NCBI RefSeq assembly: GCF_026625865.1
Contig: NZ_CP113067.1
Coordinates: 2,666,001-2,730,000, forward strand
DNA: 64,000 nt
Origin: Microbacterium sp. SL75
Lineage (GTDB): Bacteria > Actinomycetota > Actinomycetes > Actinomycetales > Microbacteriaceae
Reading direction: 5' to 3'
The stretch's first letter is position 1, and each line of letters starts with the position of its first letter. Of the stretch, positions 8,623 to 18,434 are shown piece by piece. The notes below the pieces were generated by a model that searched no databases, was not told the origin of the DNA, and was given only the letters and a program-made list of their open reading frames with translations. Made by a program: the position numbers and the translations under genes.

Positions 8623-8993
8623 CCGACCTCACCGCCCTCAGCTACACGTCCGAGCACGAGTGGATCGCCCTCGAGGGCGACATCGCCACCGTCGGCATCA
8701 CCGACTTCGCCGCCGACAAGCTCGGCGACGTCGTCTTCGTCGAGCTGCCCGGCGCCGATTCGACCGTCTCGGCCGGCGACGTCTGCGGCGAGATCGAGTC
8801 GACCAAGTCGGTCGGCGAGCTCTACGCGCCCCTGAGCGGCACCGTCGTCGAGGTGAACGACGCGGTCGTCGACGACCCCTCCCTGGTCAACGCCGAGCCC
8901 TTCGACGGAGGCTGGCTCATCAAGATCCGCGTCGACGGCGAGCTCCCCGCCGACCTGCTCGACCGTGCCGCCTACGAGGAGCTCACCGCGTGA
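8619..8993 (+). CDS. gcvH: glycine cleavage H protein GcvH
   Basis: 124 aa lipoyl carrier that shuttles the aminomethyl group between GcvP, GcvT and lipoamide dehydrogenase. The lipoylated lysine is Lys63 in [20 protein letters not shown] near the start and GGWLIKI near the end are also typical. It is coupled by ATGA with gcvT and GTGA with gcvP. Its composition is extremely GC-rich, which leaves long spurious open frames on both strands. Confidence 0.97.
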   Translation: MTDLTALSYTSEHEWIALEGDIATVGITDFAADKLGDVVFVELPGADSTVSAGDVCGEIESTKSVGELYAPLSGTVVEVNDAVVDDPSLVNAEPFDGGWLIKIRVDGELPADLLDRAAYEELTA

Positions 8994-11869
8994 GCACTCT
9001 TCTTCCTCCGCGCACCGACGCGGGAACGCCCGCGGTGTTCGTCGACCGCCACATCGGTGTCGACGCGGCGGCCCAGGCCCGCATGCTCGAGACCGTCGGC
9101 TACGACAGCGTCGAGGCGCTCGTCGAGACCGCGGTCCCGGCATCCATCCACGTCCAGCCCCGCGCGACCAGCTCGATCCCGCCCGCGGCCACCGAGGCCG
9201 AGTCGCTCGCAGAACTCCGTGAGCTCGCGACCGCGAACCGCTCGGCCCGCCCCCTGATCGGCCTCGGCTACTACGACACGTTCACCCCCTCGGTGATCGC
9301 ACGGAACGTGCTCGAGAACCCGTCCTGGTACACGGCCTACACGCCGTACCAGCCCGAGATCTCGCAGGGCCGGCTCGAGGCGCTCATCAACTTCCAGACG
9401 ATGGTCACCGACCTCACGGGCCTCGCCACGGCGAACGCCTCGATGCTCGACGAGTCCACGGCGGTCGTCGAGGGCATGCTCGTGGCCCGTCGCGCGTCGA
9501 AGGCGAAGACTGACCTCTTCCTCGTCGACGTCGACGCCCTGCCGCAGACCAAGGCACTGCTGCACCACCGTGCCGCGGCCGTCGGCATCCGCATCGAAGA
9601 GACTTCGTTCGCGGGCGAGCTGCCCGAGGCGTTCGGCGCCTTCGTGCAGTACCCGGGCGCGACAGGACGCGTCTGGGACTTCTCGACCGTCGCTGAGACG
9701 ATGCACGCGAAGGGCGGTCTCGTCGTCGCCGCGGCCGACCTGCTCGCGCTCACCCTGCTGCGCTCACCGGGCGCGCTCGGCGCCGATGTCGCGGTCGGCA
9801 CGACCCAGCGCTTCGGTGTGCCGCTCGGCTTCGGCGGACCCCACGCCGGTTACATGGCCGTGCGGGCGGGCCTCGAGCGTCAGCTGCCGGGCCGTCTCGT
9901 CGGAGTGTCCCAGGATGCCGTCGGCGCCCCCGCCTACCGCCTCTCGCTGCAGACGCGCGAGCAGCACATCCGCCGCGAGAAGGCGACGTCGAACATCTGC
10001 ACCGCTCAGGTGCTGCTGGCCGTGATGGCGGCGATGTACGCGGTGTACCACGGTCCCAACGGGCTCCGCGCGATCGCGACGCAGGTCGCGCGCAAGGCCG
10101 ACGCCCTGGCATCCGCACTCCGCTCTCATGACCTGACGCTCGTGAGCGACGCGTTCTTCGACACGGTGCGCGTGCACGTTCCTGGGCGCGCGCAGGACGT
10201 CGTCGACCGCGCGCGCGAGCGTGGTTATCAGCTGCTGTGGGTCGACGACGCGACCGTGGGCGTCTCGGTGGACGAGACGACGACGGATGCCGATATCTCG
10301 GTCGTTATGGACGCCTTCGGTCTCTCGGGCGGCGAGCTGCCCGATGGAGTGGCGCTGCGGGGGATCGATGACGCCCTGCACCGCGACGACGAGTTCCTCA
10401 CGCACCCCGTCTTCCACGCTCATCGCAGCGAGACGGCGATGATGCGGTACCTCAAGACCCTCGCCGATCGCGACTACGCGCTCGATCGCGGCATGATCCC
10501 GTTGGGCTCGTGCACGATGAAGCTGAACGCGGCCACCGAGATGGCGGCTGTGTCGTGGCCGGAGTTCTCGCGCGTGCACCCCTTCGCGCCCGAGGCCGAC
10601 GTACACGGTTACCTCGAGATGATCGACCAGCTCGAGCGTTGGCTCGCCGAGGTCACCGGGTACGACGCGGTGTCGCTGCAGCCGAACGCCGGGTCGCAGG
10701 GAGAGCTCGCCGGGCTCCTCGCGATTCGCGGGTACCACCTCGCGAACGGCGACACCGAGCGCACGGTGTGCCTCATCCCGTCGTCGGCCCACGGCACCAA
10801 CGCCGCTTCCGCGATCCTCGCGGGCATGAAGGTCGTCGTCGTCGCGTGCGACGAGGCCGGCAACGTCGACCTCGGCGACCTGCGGGCCAAGATCGCGCAG
10901 CACGCGGCCGAGCTGTCAGCCCTGATGATCACGTACCCCTCGACCCACGGGGTGTACGAGCACGATGTGCTCGAGATCACGCAGGCCGTGCACGATGCCG
11001 GCGGACAGGTGTACGTCGACGGCGCCAACCTCAACGCGCTGCTCGGTTTCGCCCGCTTCGGCGACCTGGGCGGCGACGTGTCGCACCTGAACCTGCACAA
11101 GACGTTCGCCATCCCTCACGGCGGGGGCGGCCCGGGCGTGGGACCGGTGGCGGCGAAGGCTCACCTCGCGCCCTATCTGCCCTCTCACCCGTTCTCGCAG
11201 CGCGCCGACCACGCCGGCGGCACGTTCGACGGCGGTCCGGTTTCGGCTGCCCCGCACGGCTCGGCGGGCATTCTGCCCATCTCATGGGCGTACGTCCGCA
11301 TGATGGGCGCAGAAGGACTCCGCCAGGCCACAGCCGCGGCGGTGCTCTCGGCGAACTACATCGCCGCACGCCTGCGCGAGCACTACCCGGTGCTGTACGC
11401 GGGCGAGGGCGGTCTGGTCGCGCACGAGTGCATCCTCGACCTGCGTCCGCTCAAGGAGCAGACGGGTGTCACGGTCGACGACGTGGCCAAGCGCCTCATC
11501 GACTACGGCTTCCACGCGCCCACGATGTCGTTCCCGGTCGCCGGCACCCTGATGGTCGAGCCCACCGAGAGCGAGGACCTCGCCGAGCTGGATCGCTTCG
11601 TGGATGCCATGATCGCCATCAAGCACGAGGCCCTCGCCGTCGCGGCTGGCGAGTGGCCCGCCGACGACAACCCCCTCGTGAACGCTCCGCACACGGCGGA
11701 GACCGTGGTCGTGGGGGAGTGGGACCACCCGTACTCTCGCGAGACCGCCGTGTACCCCGTCCGCTCGCTGATCCGCGGCAAGTACTGGCCTCCCGTGCGC
11801 CGCATCGACCAGGCCTACGGCGACCGCAACCTGGTCTGCTCGTGCCCGCCGCCGGAGGCGTTCGCCTGA
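8990..11869 (+). CDS. gcvP: glycine dehydrogenase (decarboxylating) GcvP, single-chain P protein
   Basis: 959 aa, the fused alpha-beta form. It decarboxylates glycine with pyridoxal phosphate and loads the aminomethyl group on GcvH. Family features are FVDRHIG at the start, [11 protein letters not shown], the Gly-rich GGGGPGVGP and the PLP lysine in [15 protein letters not shown]. The start is the GTG at 8990, overlapping the gcvH stop. A long hairpin follows the stop at once, ending the operon. Neither lipoamide dehydrogenase nor glyA is in the window. Confidence 0.97.
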   Translation: MSTLLPPRTDAGTPAVFVDRHIGVDAAAQARMLETVGYDSVEALVETAVPASIHVQPRATSSIPPAATEAESLAELRELATANRSARPLIGLGYYDTFTPSVIARNVLENPSWYTAYTPYQPEISQGRLEALINFQTMVTDLTGLATANASMLDESTAVVEGMLVARRASKAKTDLFLVDVDALPQTKALLHHRAAAVGIRIEETSFAGELPEAFGAFVQYPGATGRVWDFSTVAETMHAKGGLVVAAADLLALTLLRSPGALGADVAVGTTQRFGVPLGFGGPHAGYMAVRAGLERQLPGRLVGVSQDAVGAPAYRLSLQTREQHIRREKATSNICTAQVLLAVMAAMYAVYHGPNGLRAIATQVARKADALASALRSHDLTLVSDAFFDTVRVHVPGRAQDVVDRARERGYQLLWVDDATVGVSVDETTTDADISVVMDAFGLSGGELPDGVALRGIDDALHRDDEFLTHPVFHAHRSETAMMRYLKTLADRDYALDRGMIPLGSCTMKLNAATEMAAVSWPEFSRVHPFAPEADVHGYLEMIDQLERWLAEVTGYDAVSLQPNAGSQGELAGLLAIRGYHLANGDTERTVCLIPSSAHGTNAASAILAGMKVVVVACDEAGNVDLGDLRAKIAQHAAELSALMITYPSTHGVYEHDVLEITQAVHDAGGQVYVDGANLNALLGFARFGDLGGDVSHLNLHKTFAIPHGGGGPGVGPVAAKAHLAPYLPSHPFSQRADHAGGTFDGGPVSAAPHGSAGILPISWAYVRMMGAEGLRQATAAAVLSANYIAARLREHYPVLYAGEGGLVAHECILDLRPLKEQTGVTVDDVAKRLIDYGFHAPTMSFPVAGTLMVEPTESEDLAELDRFVDAMIAIKHEALAVAAGEWPADDNPLVNAPHTAETVVVGEWDHPYSRETAVYPVRSLIRGKYWPPVRRIDQAYGDRNLVCSCPPPEAFA

Positions 11870-11884
11870 CCCCTGCCCGTCCCT

Positions 11885-11957
11885 CGACGAGACGGCATCC
11901 CCCCCAACGCTCCTTCCGCACCTCGCGGTGGGGGCTGAACGGGATGCCGTTTCGTCG
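11885..11957 (+). terminator. long hairpin after gcvP
   Basis: CGACGAGACGGCATCCC (11885-11901) pairs with GGGATGCCGTTTCGTCG (11941-11957), with one wobble pair, around an inner CCCCC/GGGGG stem. The U-tract after it is short. It begins 15 bases after the gcvP stop and separates the operon from the next gene. Confidence 0.75.
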
Positions 11958-12018
11958 TTCTAGGGGGACGCGCAGCAGACCGGGGAGATCCTCAGGAGGC
12001 GTTTAGTAAAGTGCCCCT

Positions 12019-13761
12019 GTGCACCACGGGCTGAACGACGTTCCTCGACCGAATCCACGCCGTGGCGGCCCGGGACGGGTGATCGCCCTCCTCGTCGCCG
12101 CTGGTCTCGCGCTGGCCGGTTGCTCGGCCACCGACCCGGCGCCTGAGCCGGCGAAAGAACAGCGCACGAGCCTGACCGTCGGCGTCGTCGGCTCCCTCAC
12201 CAGCTTCAACGCCGCCAGCGCCACCGGCGACACCGCTGCCAATCGGGCGGTGTCGGCCCTTCTCGACGAGAAGCTGGGCTCCCTCGACGGCAACCTGCAG
12301 GTCGTGCCGAACAACGGGCTCGGACGCATCACCCGCGTCGACGGTGACCCGCTCACCGTCAGTTACGAGCTGTTCTCCGACCGGGTCTGGTCGGACGGCA
12401 CCCCGGTGACCCTCGACGACCTGCTGTTCGGGTGGGCCGTCACCTCGCACTTCTTCGACGACGCCACCTACGACGCCAACGGGCAGCTGGTCTCGGGCAC
12501 GCGCTACTTCGACACCGCTCTGCCGGCCGACCCGAACGCTCGGACGACGCGGCCCCGCCTCGATCGGGCGAACGACACGCTCATACTCACGTACGACCAG
12601 CCTTTCGCGGACTGGAACAGGCAGTGGCTGCTCGACCGGCCCGTGCACGTCGTCGCGCAGCGAGCGGGTGTGAGCGTGAAGGATCTGCTCACCGCCATCC
12701 TCACCGTGCCCGAGGGCGATCCGAAGGCGCCGGTTGCGCCGAACCCCGTGCTGGCCGCCGCCGCGCAGGCGTGGAACACCGGTTTCGACGTCGCACCGGG
12801 GACCACCCCCGATCCCGCCGGTGTCGTGTCCTCGGGCCCGTGGACCGTCTCCGAGATCACGGCCGACACCCTGCAGCTCGCTCGACGCGACAGCTACCAG
12901 GGCGCGCATTTCCCGGGCCTCGAAGGCCTCACCGTCCGGTTCTTCCCGGATCGGGCGGCGCAGTTGTCGGCGCTCGAAGCGGGCACGGTGGATGTGGCCA
13001 ATGTCGGCGATCTCGACGTCGCCGAACACAAGACCCTGACCGACGCCGGACTCAACGTGCAGGTGGGGCCCACGTCCGAGACGCTGCAACTGCGGTTCGC
13101 CACGACGACGGCTTCCGACCTCCGGCAGGCGACGACTCTGTCGCTCGACCGTTCGTCCCTCGTCCAGGACGTCCTCGGTGCTGTCCGCCCCGACGCGCAG
13201 CCCCTGCAGTCCTTCCTCTCCTCACCGGCGACCGGCCAGCTCTACAACGACCTCGTGTCGGGGAACGGGGCACCCGGGACCGGGGCCGACGTGAACGCCG
13301 CCCGCTCCGCCCTCGGCGACCGAGCGGCCGTGCTCCGCGTCGCCTACGACACCACCGACGCGACGGCGGCGCTGGTCTTCCCCCGCCTCGTGTCGATGGC
13401 CGCCAAGGCCGGGATCGCCGTCCGCGCGGCGACGGCGACGGAGGTCCCGGATGCCACCCTCACCTGGGTCGGCGAGGATGAGAGCCTCTACCGCTCGGCA
13501 CGCGACCGCATCGCCGAGGGCATCGACGGAGGCGACACCGAGGAGCTTTTCGACGACCTCACCACGCACACCGATCCCGTCGACGTGCTGTCGGAGGCGA
13601 AGCTCATCGACCGCTCGCTGTTCGCCGCCTACGCGGGAGTGCCGCTGCTCGAGCGGACGGGCGCCGTGGTCAACGCCGCGGGTGTGGAGGGAGTGACCTA
13701 CACCTCCGAGCCCAACGGGCTGCCACCGGCGTTCTGGACGTGGTCGCCGCCTCAGTCCTGA
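12019..13761 (+). CDS. ABC transporter substrate-binding lipoprotein (peptide family), orphan
   Basis: 580 aa. It begins with the basic stretch RPNPRRGGPGR, a hydrophobic segment and lipobox LALAGC (Cys near residue 35), so it is a lipoprotein on the outer face of the membrane. The mature part has the SBP_bac_5 (DppA/OppA) layout: a solute-binding start, VSYELFSDRVWSDGTPVTLDD, the SSGPWTV turn and EAGTVDVANVGD. No permease or ATPase is next to it; it may serve one of the two importers further on or act like LpqW-type cell-envelope proteins. The GTG at 12019 is the first start after an in-frame stop at 12007. AGGAGG lies further away (11994) than ideal. Confidence 0.8.
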   Translation: MHHGLNDVPRPNPRRGGPGRVIALLVAAGLALAGCSATDPAPEPAKEQRTSLTVGVVGSLTSFNAASATGDTAANRAVSALLDEKLGSLDGNLQVVPNNGLGRITRVDGDPLTVSYELFSDRVWSDGTPVTLDDLLFGWAVTSHFFDDATYDANGQLVSGTRYFDTALPADPNARTTRPRLDRANDTLILTYDQPFADWNRQWLLDRPVHVVAQRAGVSVKDLLTAILTVPEGDPKAPVAPNPVLAAAAQAWNTGFDVAPGTTPDPAGVVSSGPWTVSEITADTLQLARRDSYQGAHFPGLEGLTVRFFPDRAAQLSALEAGTVDVANVGDLDVAEHKTLTDAGLNVQVGPTSETLQLRFATTTASDLRQATTLSLDRSSLVQDVLGAVRPDAQPLQSFLSSPATGQLYNDLVSGNGAPGTGADVNAARSALGDRAAVLRVAYDTTDATAALVFPRLVSMAAKAGIAVRAATATEVPDATLTWVGEDESLYRSARDRIAEGIDGGDTEELFDDLTTHTDPVDVLSEAKLIDRSLFAAYAGVPLLERTGAVVNAAGVEGVTYTSEPNGLPPAFWTWSPPQS

Positions 13762-13764
13762 TTC

Positions 13765-14619
13765 TCAGGAGCTCGGAGACGGCGCGGGGGTGGGAGCGAA
13801 GATCCCGGGCCACCACGCTGCCGCGAGGGGGTATCCCACGAAGGCGACGATGTCGATGATCGTGTGCGCGATGACGAGGGGCATCACGCGCCCCCACCGC
13901 TTGTAGCACCAGCCGAAGACCAGTCCCATGACCACGTTGCCGAGCGCCGAGGGCCATCCTTGGTACAGGTGGTAACTGCCACGCAGCAGGGCCGTGGACG
14001 CGATGATCCACGTCCACGACCAGCCGAGACGTCGCAGGCGGTCGAAGAGGAACCCCAGGAAGATGACCTCTTCGGTGAGACCGGCGCGCAACGCCGCAAG
14101 GATGAGCAGCGCGATGACCCACCACGACGAGTCCAGGGGAGCGGGGATCACCGCGATGCTCTGGCCGAGTGCGCGGCCGATGGCGTACACGCCGATTCCC
14201 GGGGCGCCGATCAAGATCACCAGCAGGATCCCTCGGGCGGTGTCACCGCCGAAACGGCGGAAATCGAGGCCGATGCGGCGCAGCGCGTTGTTCGCCGGCT
14301 CCCACAGCAGGTAGACGGCGAGGGCCACCAGGGCCAGCGAGAAGAAGATGTCGAGGAACTGATAGATCGCGTCCCACAGCGGCTCGGCACTGCGCGAGGG
14401 ATTCAGCTGCGTCTGCTGCTGCGAGATCGGAGCGCGCGTCGCCGCACGCACGAAGGAGACGACCGAGTAGATCGCGGACTGACCGACGCTGACGAGCAGC
14501 ACGATGGCGATCTCCCACCCGAGCCGGCGTCGTCGGTAGGAGTCCGTGCGCTCGATGGCCGGAGGATACGTCCAGTCCGCGGCACCGCGTGACCGGCCCG
14601 GCTTGTCAGATTGCTCCAT
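13765..14619 (-). CDS. CPBP-family intramembrane metalloprotease
   Basis: 284 aa with a hydrophilic N-terminus of about 45 residues and seven or eight membrane segments. The Abi/CPBP (CAAX protease) motifs are in order: LTEEVIFLGFLFDRL with the twin Glu, LLRGSYHLYQG with His, and VIAHTIIDIVAF with His and Asp. The Arg usually found in the EExxxR motif is displaced. These enzymes cut within membranes or work in bacteriocin self-protection; the target here is unknown. GAGAGG lies 6 bases before the ATG at 14619, which I prefer to a start further upstream at 14673. It converges on the preceding gene with a 3-base gap. Confidence 0.8.
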   Translation of the reverse strand: MEQSDKPGRSRGAADWTYPPAIERTDSYRRRRLGWEIAIVLLVSVGQSAIYSVVSFVRAATRAPISQQQTQLNPSRSAEPLWDAIYQFLDIFFSLALVALAVYLLWEPANNALRRIGLDFRRFGGDTARGILLVILIGAPGIGVYAIGRALGQSIAVIPAPLDSSWWVIALLILAALRAGLTEEVIFLGFLFDRLRRLGWSWTWIIASTALLRGSYHLYQGWPSALGNVVMGLVFGWCYKRWGRVMPLVIAHTIIDIVAFVGYPLAAAWWPGIFAPTPAPSPSS

Positions 14620-14688
14620 GGAGAGCCTCTCGAGTAAATGCTGTGTAACGTTTTTCAGAGGAGTTTGGGGCACCTGGGTAAACGTGCC

Positions 14689-14694
14689 TAGTGT
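14689..14694 (+). promoter_or_regulatory. candidate promoter of the first peptide importer operon
   Basis: TAGTGT as -10 with TTGGGG (14665-14670) 18 bases upstream as a weak -35. About 90 bases of leader remain before the start at 14784. Only the motif and spacing support it. Confidence 0.3.
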
Positions 14695-14783
14695 GTTCTC
14701 ATCCTGCCCGACGGATCTTTCACGCGCCTTGTGCTGCGCGAAAGCCCTGCATGGGCGACGATCATCCCTTCCCTGGAGGAACT

Positions 14784-16403
14784 GTGAAGCGCAACAAGAT
14801 TGCCCTCTCCGGCCTCGCCCTGCTGGGAGCTGTCGGGCTTATGCTCGCCGGCTGCTCGGGCGGCGGAGACAACGGCGGCGGCTCGTCATCGGGCGGCGAC
14901 GCCACGGCGATCATTCGGACGAACGGCTCCGAGCCGCAGAACCCGCTGATCCCCACCAACACCAACGAGGTCGGTGGAGGAAAGATCCTCGACTCGATCT
15001 TCGCGGGTCTGGTCTACTACGACGGAACCGGCGCCCCGGTCAACGACATGGCAGAGTCCATCGTCACCAACGACCCCCAGAACCTCACGGTGACCCTGAA
15101 GAAGGGCCAGAAGTTCACGGACGGCACCGAGGTCAAGGCCGACAACTTCATCAAGGCGTGGAACTACGGCGCTCAGCTGTCGAACAACCAGGTCAGCAGC
15201 TCGTTCTTCGAGGACATCGTGGGCTTCAGCTACGACGCTGACTCCGAGCTCACGGGTCTGCAGAAGGTCGACGACTACACCTTCACGATCGCACTGTCGA
15301 AGCCGGCCGCCGACTTCGCGCTGCGCCTGGGCTACTCGGCGTTCTTCCCGCTGCCCGACGTCGCGTTCAACGACATGGCCGCTTTCGGTGAGAACCCGAT
15401 CGGCAACGGCCCCTACAAGCTCAAGGGCGAGGGTGCCTGGCAGCACAACGTGCAGATCGACCTCGTCAAGAACGACGACTACCAGGGCGGTCGCACGGTC
15501 GAGAACGGTGGTCTCTCGATCATCTTCTACGCCACCCAGGATGCCGCGTACGCCGACCTGCTCGGTGGCAACGTCGACGTGATCGACGGCGTTCCCTCGT
15601 CGTCGCTGGCCACGTTCCAGTCCGACCTGGGCGACCGCGCGGTCAACCAGCCGGCGGCGATCTTCCAGTCGTTCACGATCCCCGAGCGTCTCGCGCACTT
15701 CAGCGGCGAAGAGGGCCAGCTCCGTCGCCAGGCCATCTCGATGGCCATCAACCGCGACGAGATCACCAAGACGATCTTCCAGGGCTCGCGCACCCCGGCC
15801 AGCGACTTCACCTCGCCGGTCATCGCGGGCTGGTCGGACTCGCTGTCGGGCTCCGACGTGCTGAAGTTCGACGCGGACAAGGCGAAGCAGCTGTGGGCCC
15901 AGGCCGACGCCATCTCGCCCTGGACCGGCTCGCTCCAGATCGCCTACAACGCCGACGGCGGACACCAGTCCTGGGTCGACGCGGTGACGAACTCGCTGAA
16001 GAACACCCTCGGCATCGACTCCTCCGGTGCGCCCTACCCGACGTTCAAGGAACTGCGCTCGGCGGTCACCAACCGCAGCATCGAGACCACCTTCCGTTCG
16101 GGCTGGCAGGCCGACTACCCCGGTGCGTACAACTTCCTCGCACCGCTGTACGCCACGGGTGCCTCGTCGAACGACGGTGACTACTCGAACCCCGAGTTCG
16201 ACGCGCAGATCACGGCCGGCATCGCCGAGACCGACCTCGAGGCGCAGAACGCCGACTTCGCGAAGGCTCAGGAGATCCTGCTGAAGGACCTCCCGGCCAT
16301 CCCGCTCTGGTACTCCAACGTCACCGGCGGCTACGCCGAGGGCGTCAACAACGTCCAGTTCGGGTGGAACTCGGTTCCGCTGTACTACGAGATCACGAAG
16401 TAA
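14784..16403 (+). CDS. oligopeptide/dipeptide ABC transporter substrate-binding lipoprotein
   Basis: 539 aa lipoprotein with lipobox LMLAGC (Cys near residue 24), then a Gly/Ser linker. The SBP_bac_5 fold includes GGGKILDSIFAGLVYYD, FTDGTEVKADNF and PIGNGPYKLKGEG. It captures peptides outside the cell and delivers them to the DppBC-type permease encoded next. The GTG at 14784 follows GGAGGA. A perfect stem-loop (16420-16453) separates it from the permease genes, which would allow more binding protein than permease. Related to the other two binding proteins in the window but clearly different in sequence. Confidence 0.92.
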   Translation: MKRNKIALSGLALLGAVGLMLAGCSGGGDNGGGSSSGGDATAIIRTNGSEPQNPLIPTNTNEVGGGKILDSIFAGLVYYDGTGAPVNDMAESIVTNDPQNLTVTLKKGQKFTDGTEVKADNFIKAWNYGAQLSNNQVSSSFFEDIVGFSYDADSELTGLQKVDDYTFTIALSKPAADFALRLGYSAFFPLPDVAFNDMAAFGENPIGNGPYKLKGEGAWQHNVQIDLVKNDDYQGGRTVENGGLSIIFYATQDAAYADLLGGNVDVIDGVPSSSLATFQSDLGDRAVNQPAAIFQSFTIPERLAHFSGEEGQLRRQAISMAINRDEITKTIFQGSRTPASDFTSPVIAGWSDSLSGSDVLKFDADKAKQLWAQADAISPWTGSLQIAYNADGGHQSWVDAVTNSLKNTLGIDSSGAPYPTFKELRSAVTNRSIETTFRSGWQADYPGAYNFLAPLYATGASSNDGDYSNPEFDAQITAGIAETDLEAQNADFAKAQEILLKDLPAIPLWYSNVTGGYAEGVNNVQFGWNSVPLYYEITK

Positions 16404-16419
16404 CCCTTCCGATCTCACC

Positions 16420-16453
16420 CGCGAGGCGGTGACGGATTCGTCACCGCCTCGCG
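16420..16453 (+). terminator. stem-loop between binding-protein and permease genes
   Basis: Perfect 15-base stem: CGCGAGGCGGTGACG pairs with CGTCACCGCCTCGCG around the loop GATT. There is no U-tract, so partial termination or protection of the upstream mRNA end is more likely than complete termination. Confidence 0.7.
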
Positions 16454-16567
16454 GTCTGCCAGCCAGGCCTCATCACGACGTGTGATAAAACGGCACGGGC
16501 CCTTTCGTGGCCCACGCCCCCCTAAAAACGTCGGATGAGGCGTTTCCCACGTTCGAAAAGAGAGCGG

Positions 16568-17497
16568 ATGCTCGGCTACATCCTCAGACGTCTGCTGCAG
16601 GTCCTCCCCGTGTTCTTCGGGGCCACCCTGCTGATCTACTTCATGGTCTTCGCCATGCCGGGGGACCCGATCCTCGGCCTCTTCGGCGACAAGACCCCCG
16701 CGCCCCAGGTCGTCGAAGCCCTGCGCGCGCAGTACCACCTCGACCAGCCCTTCATCGTCCAGTACTTCCTGTACATCGGCGGGATCTTCCGCGGCGACCT
16801 CGGCACCACCTTCTCGGGCCAGTCCGTCAACGAGGTGCTTGCGCGCACGCTCCCCGTGACCGGTCGCCTCGCGGTGATGGCCCTGGCCATCGAGCTCGTC
16901 CTGGCCGTCGTGGTCGGCACCATCTCGGCGATCCGCAAGGGCAAGCTGTTCGACAACGTGGCGCTCATCGTCGCCCTGTTGTTCGTCGCCCTGCCGATCT
17001 TCGTGGCGTGCTTCCTCGCCCAGTACTTCCTGGCGATCCAGCTCGGCTGGTTCAAACCCACGGTGGGTGCCCAGAACAACTGGGGCGATCTGTGGTTGCC
17101 GGCCATCGTGTTGGGCTTCAGCCTCTTCGCCACGAGCATGCGCCTGATGCGCGGCTCGGTCATCGACACGCTGAACCAGGACTGGGTGCGTACCGCCTAC
17201 AGCAAGGGCTTGTCGCGTCGCCGCGTCATCCCCGTGCACGTGCTGCGCAACTCTCTCATCCCGGTCATCACGAACTCCGCGACGAACTTCGGGGTGCTCC
17301 TCGTCGGCGCCACCGTCACCGAGGGCATCTTCAACATCCCCGGTGTCGGCAACACGCTGTACCAGGCCACCATCCGCGGCGAGGGACCCACGGTCGTTTC
17401 GTTCGTGACCGTCTTCGTCATCATCTACGTGCTGGTCAACCTCGTCGTCGACCTCCTGTACGGCCTCCTGGACCCGAGGATCCGCTATGTCAAGTAG
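16568..17497 (+). CDS. peptide ABC transporter permease, DppB/OppB type
   Basis: 309 aa integral membrane protein with about six segments. The N-terminus MLGYILRRLLQVLPVFFGATL is typical of DppB, as are FAMPGDPI and the cytoplasmic EAA-like loop DWVRTAYSKGLSRRRVI. It forms the channel with the DppC-type protein whose gene starts 11 bases before this one ends. The ATG at 16568 follows a purine-rich AAAGAGAGCGG. It belongs to the operon of the binding protein at 14784. Confidence 0.93.
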   Translation: MLGYILRRLLQVLPVFFGATLLIYFMVFAMPGDPILGLFGDKTPAPQVVEALRAQYHLDQPFIVQYFLYIGGIFRGDLGTTFSGQSVNEVLARTLPVTGRLAVMALAIELVLAVVVGTISAIRKGKLFDNVALIVALLFVALPIFVACFLAQYFLAIQLGWFKPTVGAQNNWGDLWLPAIVLGFSLFATSMRLMRGSVIDTLNQDWVRTAYSKGLSRRRVIPVHVLRNSLIPVITNSATNFGVLLVGATVTEGIFNIPGVGNTLYQATIRGEGPTVVSFVTVFVIIYVLVNLVVDLLYGLLDPRIRYVK

Positions 17498-18434
17498 TCA
17501 GTTCCCGGCGCCGCACTATGTCGCGCCGATCAAGACCGAGACCATCTCGGTCGACGCCGTTCGCGTCGCCGCCCGTAAGAGCAACCTCTGGCTCGACGCG
17601 TGGCGCGACCTCCGTCGCCGCCCCACGTTCTGGATCGCGCTGGCCGTCATGGCCGTCGTCATCCTGATGGCCGTGTGGCCGACGCTGTTCACCCAGGTGC
17701 CGCCTAACAACGACTGCCAGCTGTCCAACAGCAACGCCGGTCCCGCCTCGGGCCACATCCTGGGCTTCACGTTCCAGGGGTGCGACACCTTCTCCCGCAT
17801 CGTGTGGGGAGCGCGTACGTCGCTGTCGGTCGGTCTGCTCGCAACCGCGATCGGCACGATCATCGGCCTGATCATGGGTGCGTTGTCGGGCTTCTACGGC
17901 GGATGGCTCGACGCGGTCATCTCGCGCGTCGGCGACATCTTCTTCTCGATTCCCTACATCCTCGCGGCCATCGTCGTGATGAGCGTGTTCTCGCAGTACC
18001 GCAACGTCGTCACCCTGGCGTTCGCGATCGGCGGGTTCGCGTGGGCGTCGACGGCGCGCGTGGTGCGCGCCGAGGTACTGCGCGTGCGTCAGGCCGACTA
18101 CGTCGCGGCCTCGCAGGCGCTCGGTCAGACGCGTTTCCGCACGCTGCTGACGCACGTCATCCCGAACGCGATCGCCCCTCTGCTCGTGGTCACCACGATC
18201 AGCCTCGCGGCGGCCATCGTCGCGGAGGCGACGCTGTCGTTCCTCGGTGTCGGCCTGGGCGGCGACACCATGTCGTGGGGTAACGACATCAGTCAGGCGC
18301 AGCAGTCCTTGCGTATCGCGCCGCTGGCCCTGATCTGGCCGTCTGTCGCCCTGACGGTCACGGTGCTGGCCTTCATCCTGCTGGGCGAGCTCATCCGAGA
18401 CGCCATCGACCCGAGAGCGAGGGCCCGCCGATGA
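17487..18434 (+). CDS. peptide ABC transporter permease, DppC/OppC type
   Basis: 315 aa. A cytoplasmic N-terminal part of about 50 residues is followed by six membrane segments. The conserved permease loop reads DYVAASQALGQTRFRTLLTHV and the end LIRDAIDPRARARR is typical of DppC. The start overlaps dppB-like by 11 bases and the stop overlaps the ATPase start as ATGA. The extracytoplasmic loop contains two cysteines (NDCQLS and FQGCDTF) that may form a disulfide, as in several actinobacterial members. Confidence 0.93.
   Translation: MSSSQFPAPHYVAPIKTETISVDAVRVAARKSNLWLDAWRDLRRRPTFWIALAVMAVVILMAVWPTLFTQVPPNNDCQLSNSNAGPASGHILGFTFQGCDTFSRIVWGARTSLSVGLLATAIGTIIGLIMGALSGFYGGWLDAVISRVGDIFFSIPYILAAIVVMSVFSQYRNVVTLAFAIGGFAWASTARVVRAEVLRVRQADYVAASQALGQTRFRTLLTHVIPNAIAPLLVVTTISLAAAIVAEATLSFLGVGLGGDTMSWGNDISQAQQSLRIAPLALIWPSVALTVTVLAFILLGELIRDAIDPRARARR

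Noticed and set aside
8660..11869. Single very long frame reading through gcvH into gcvP
   Set aside because: The first 110 codons are an Arg-rich off-frame reading of gcvH; real GcvP starts at the GTG at 8990.
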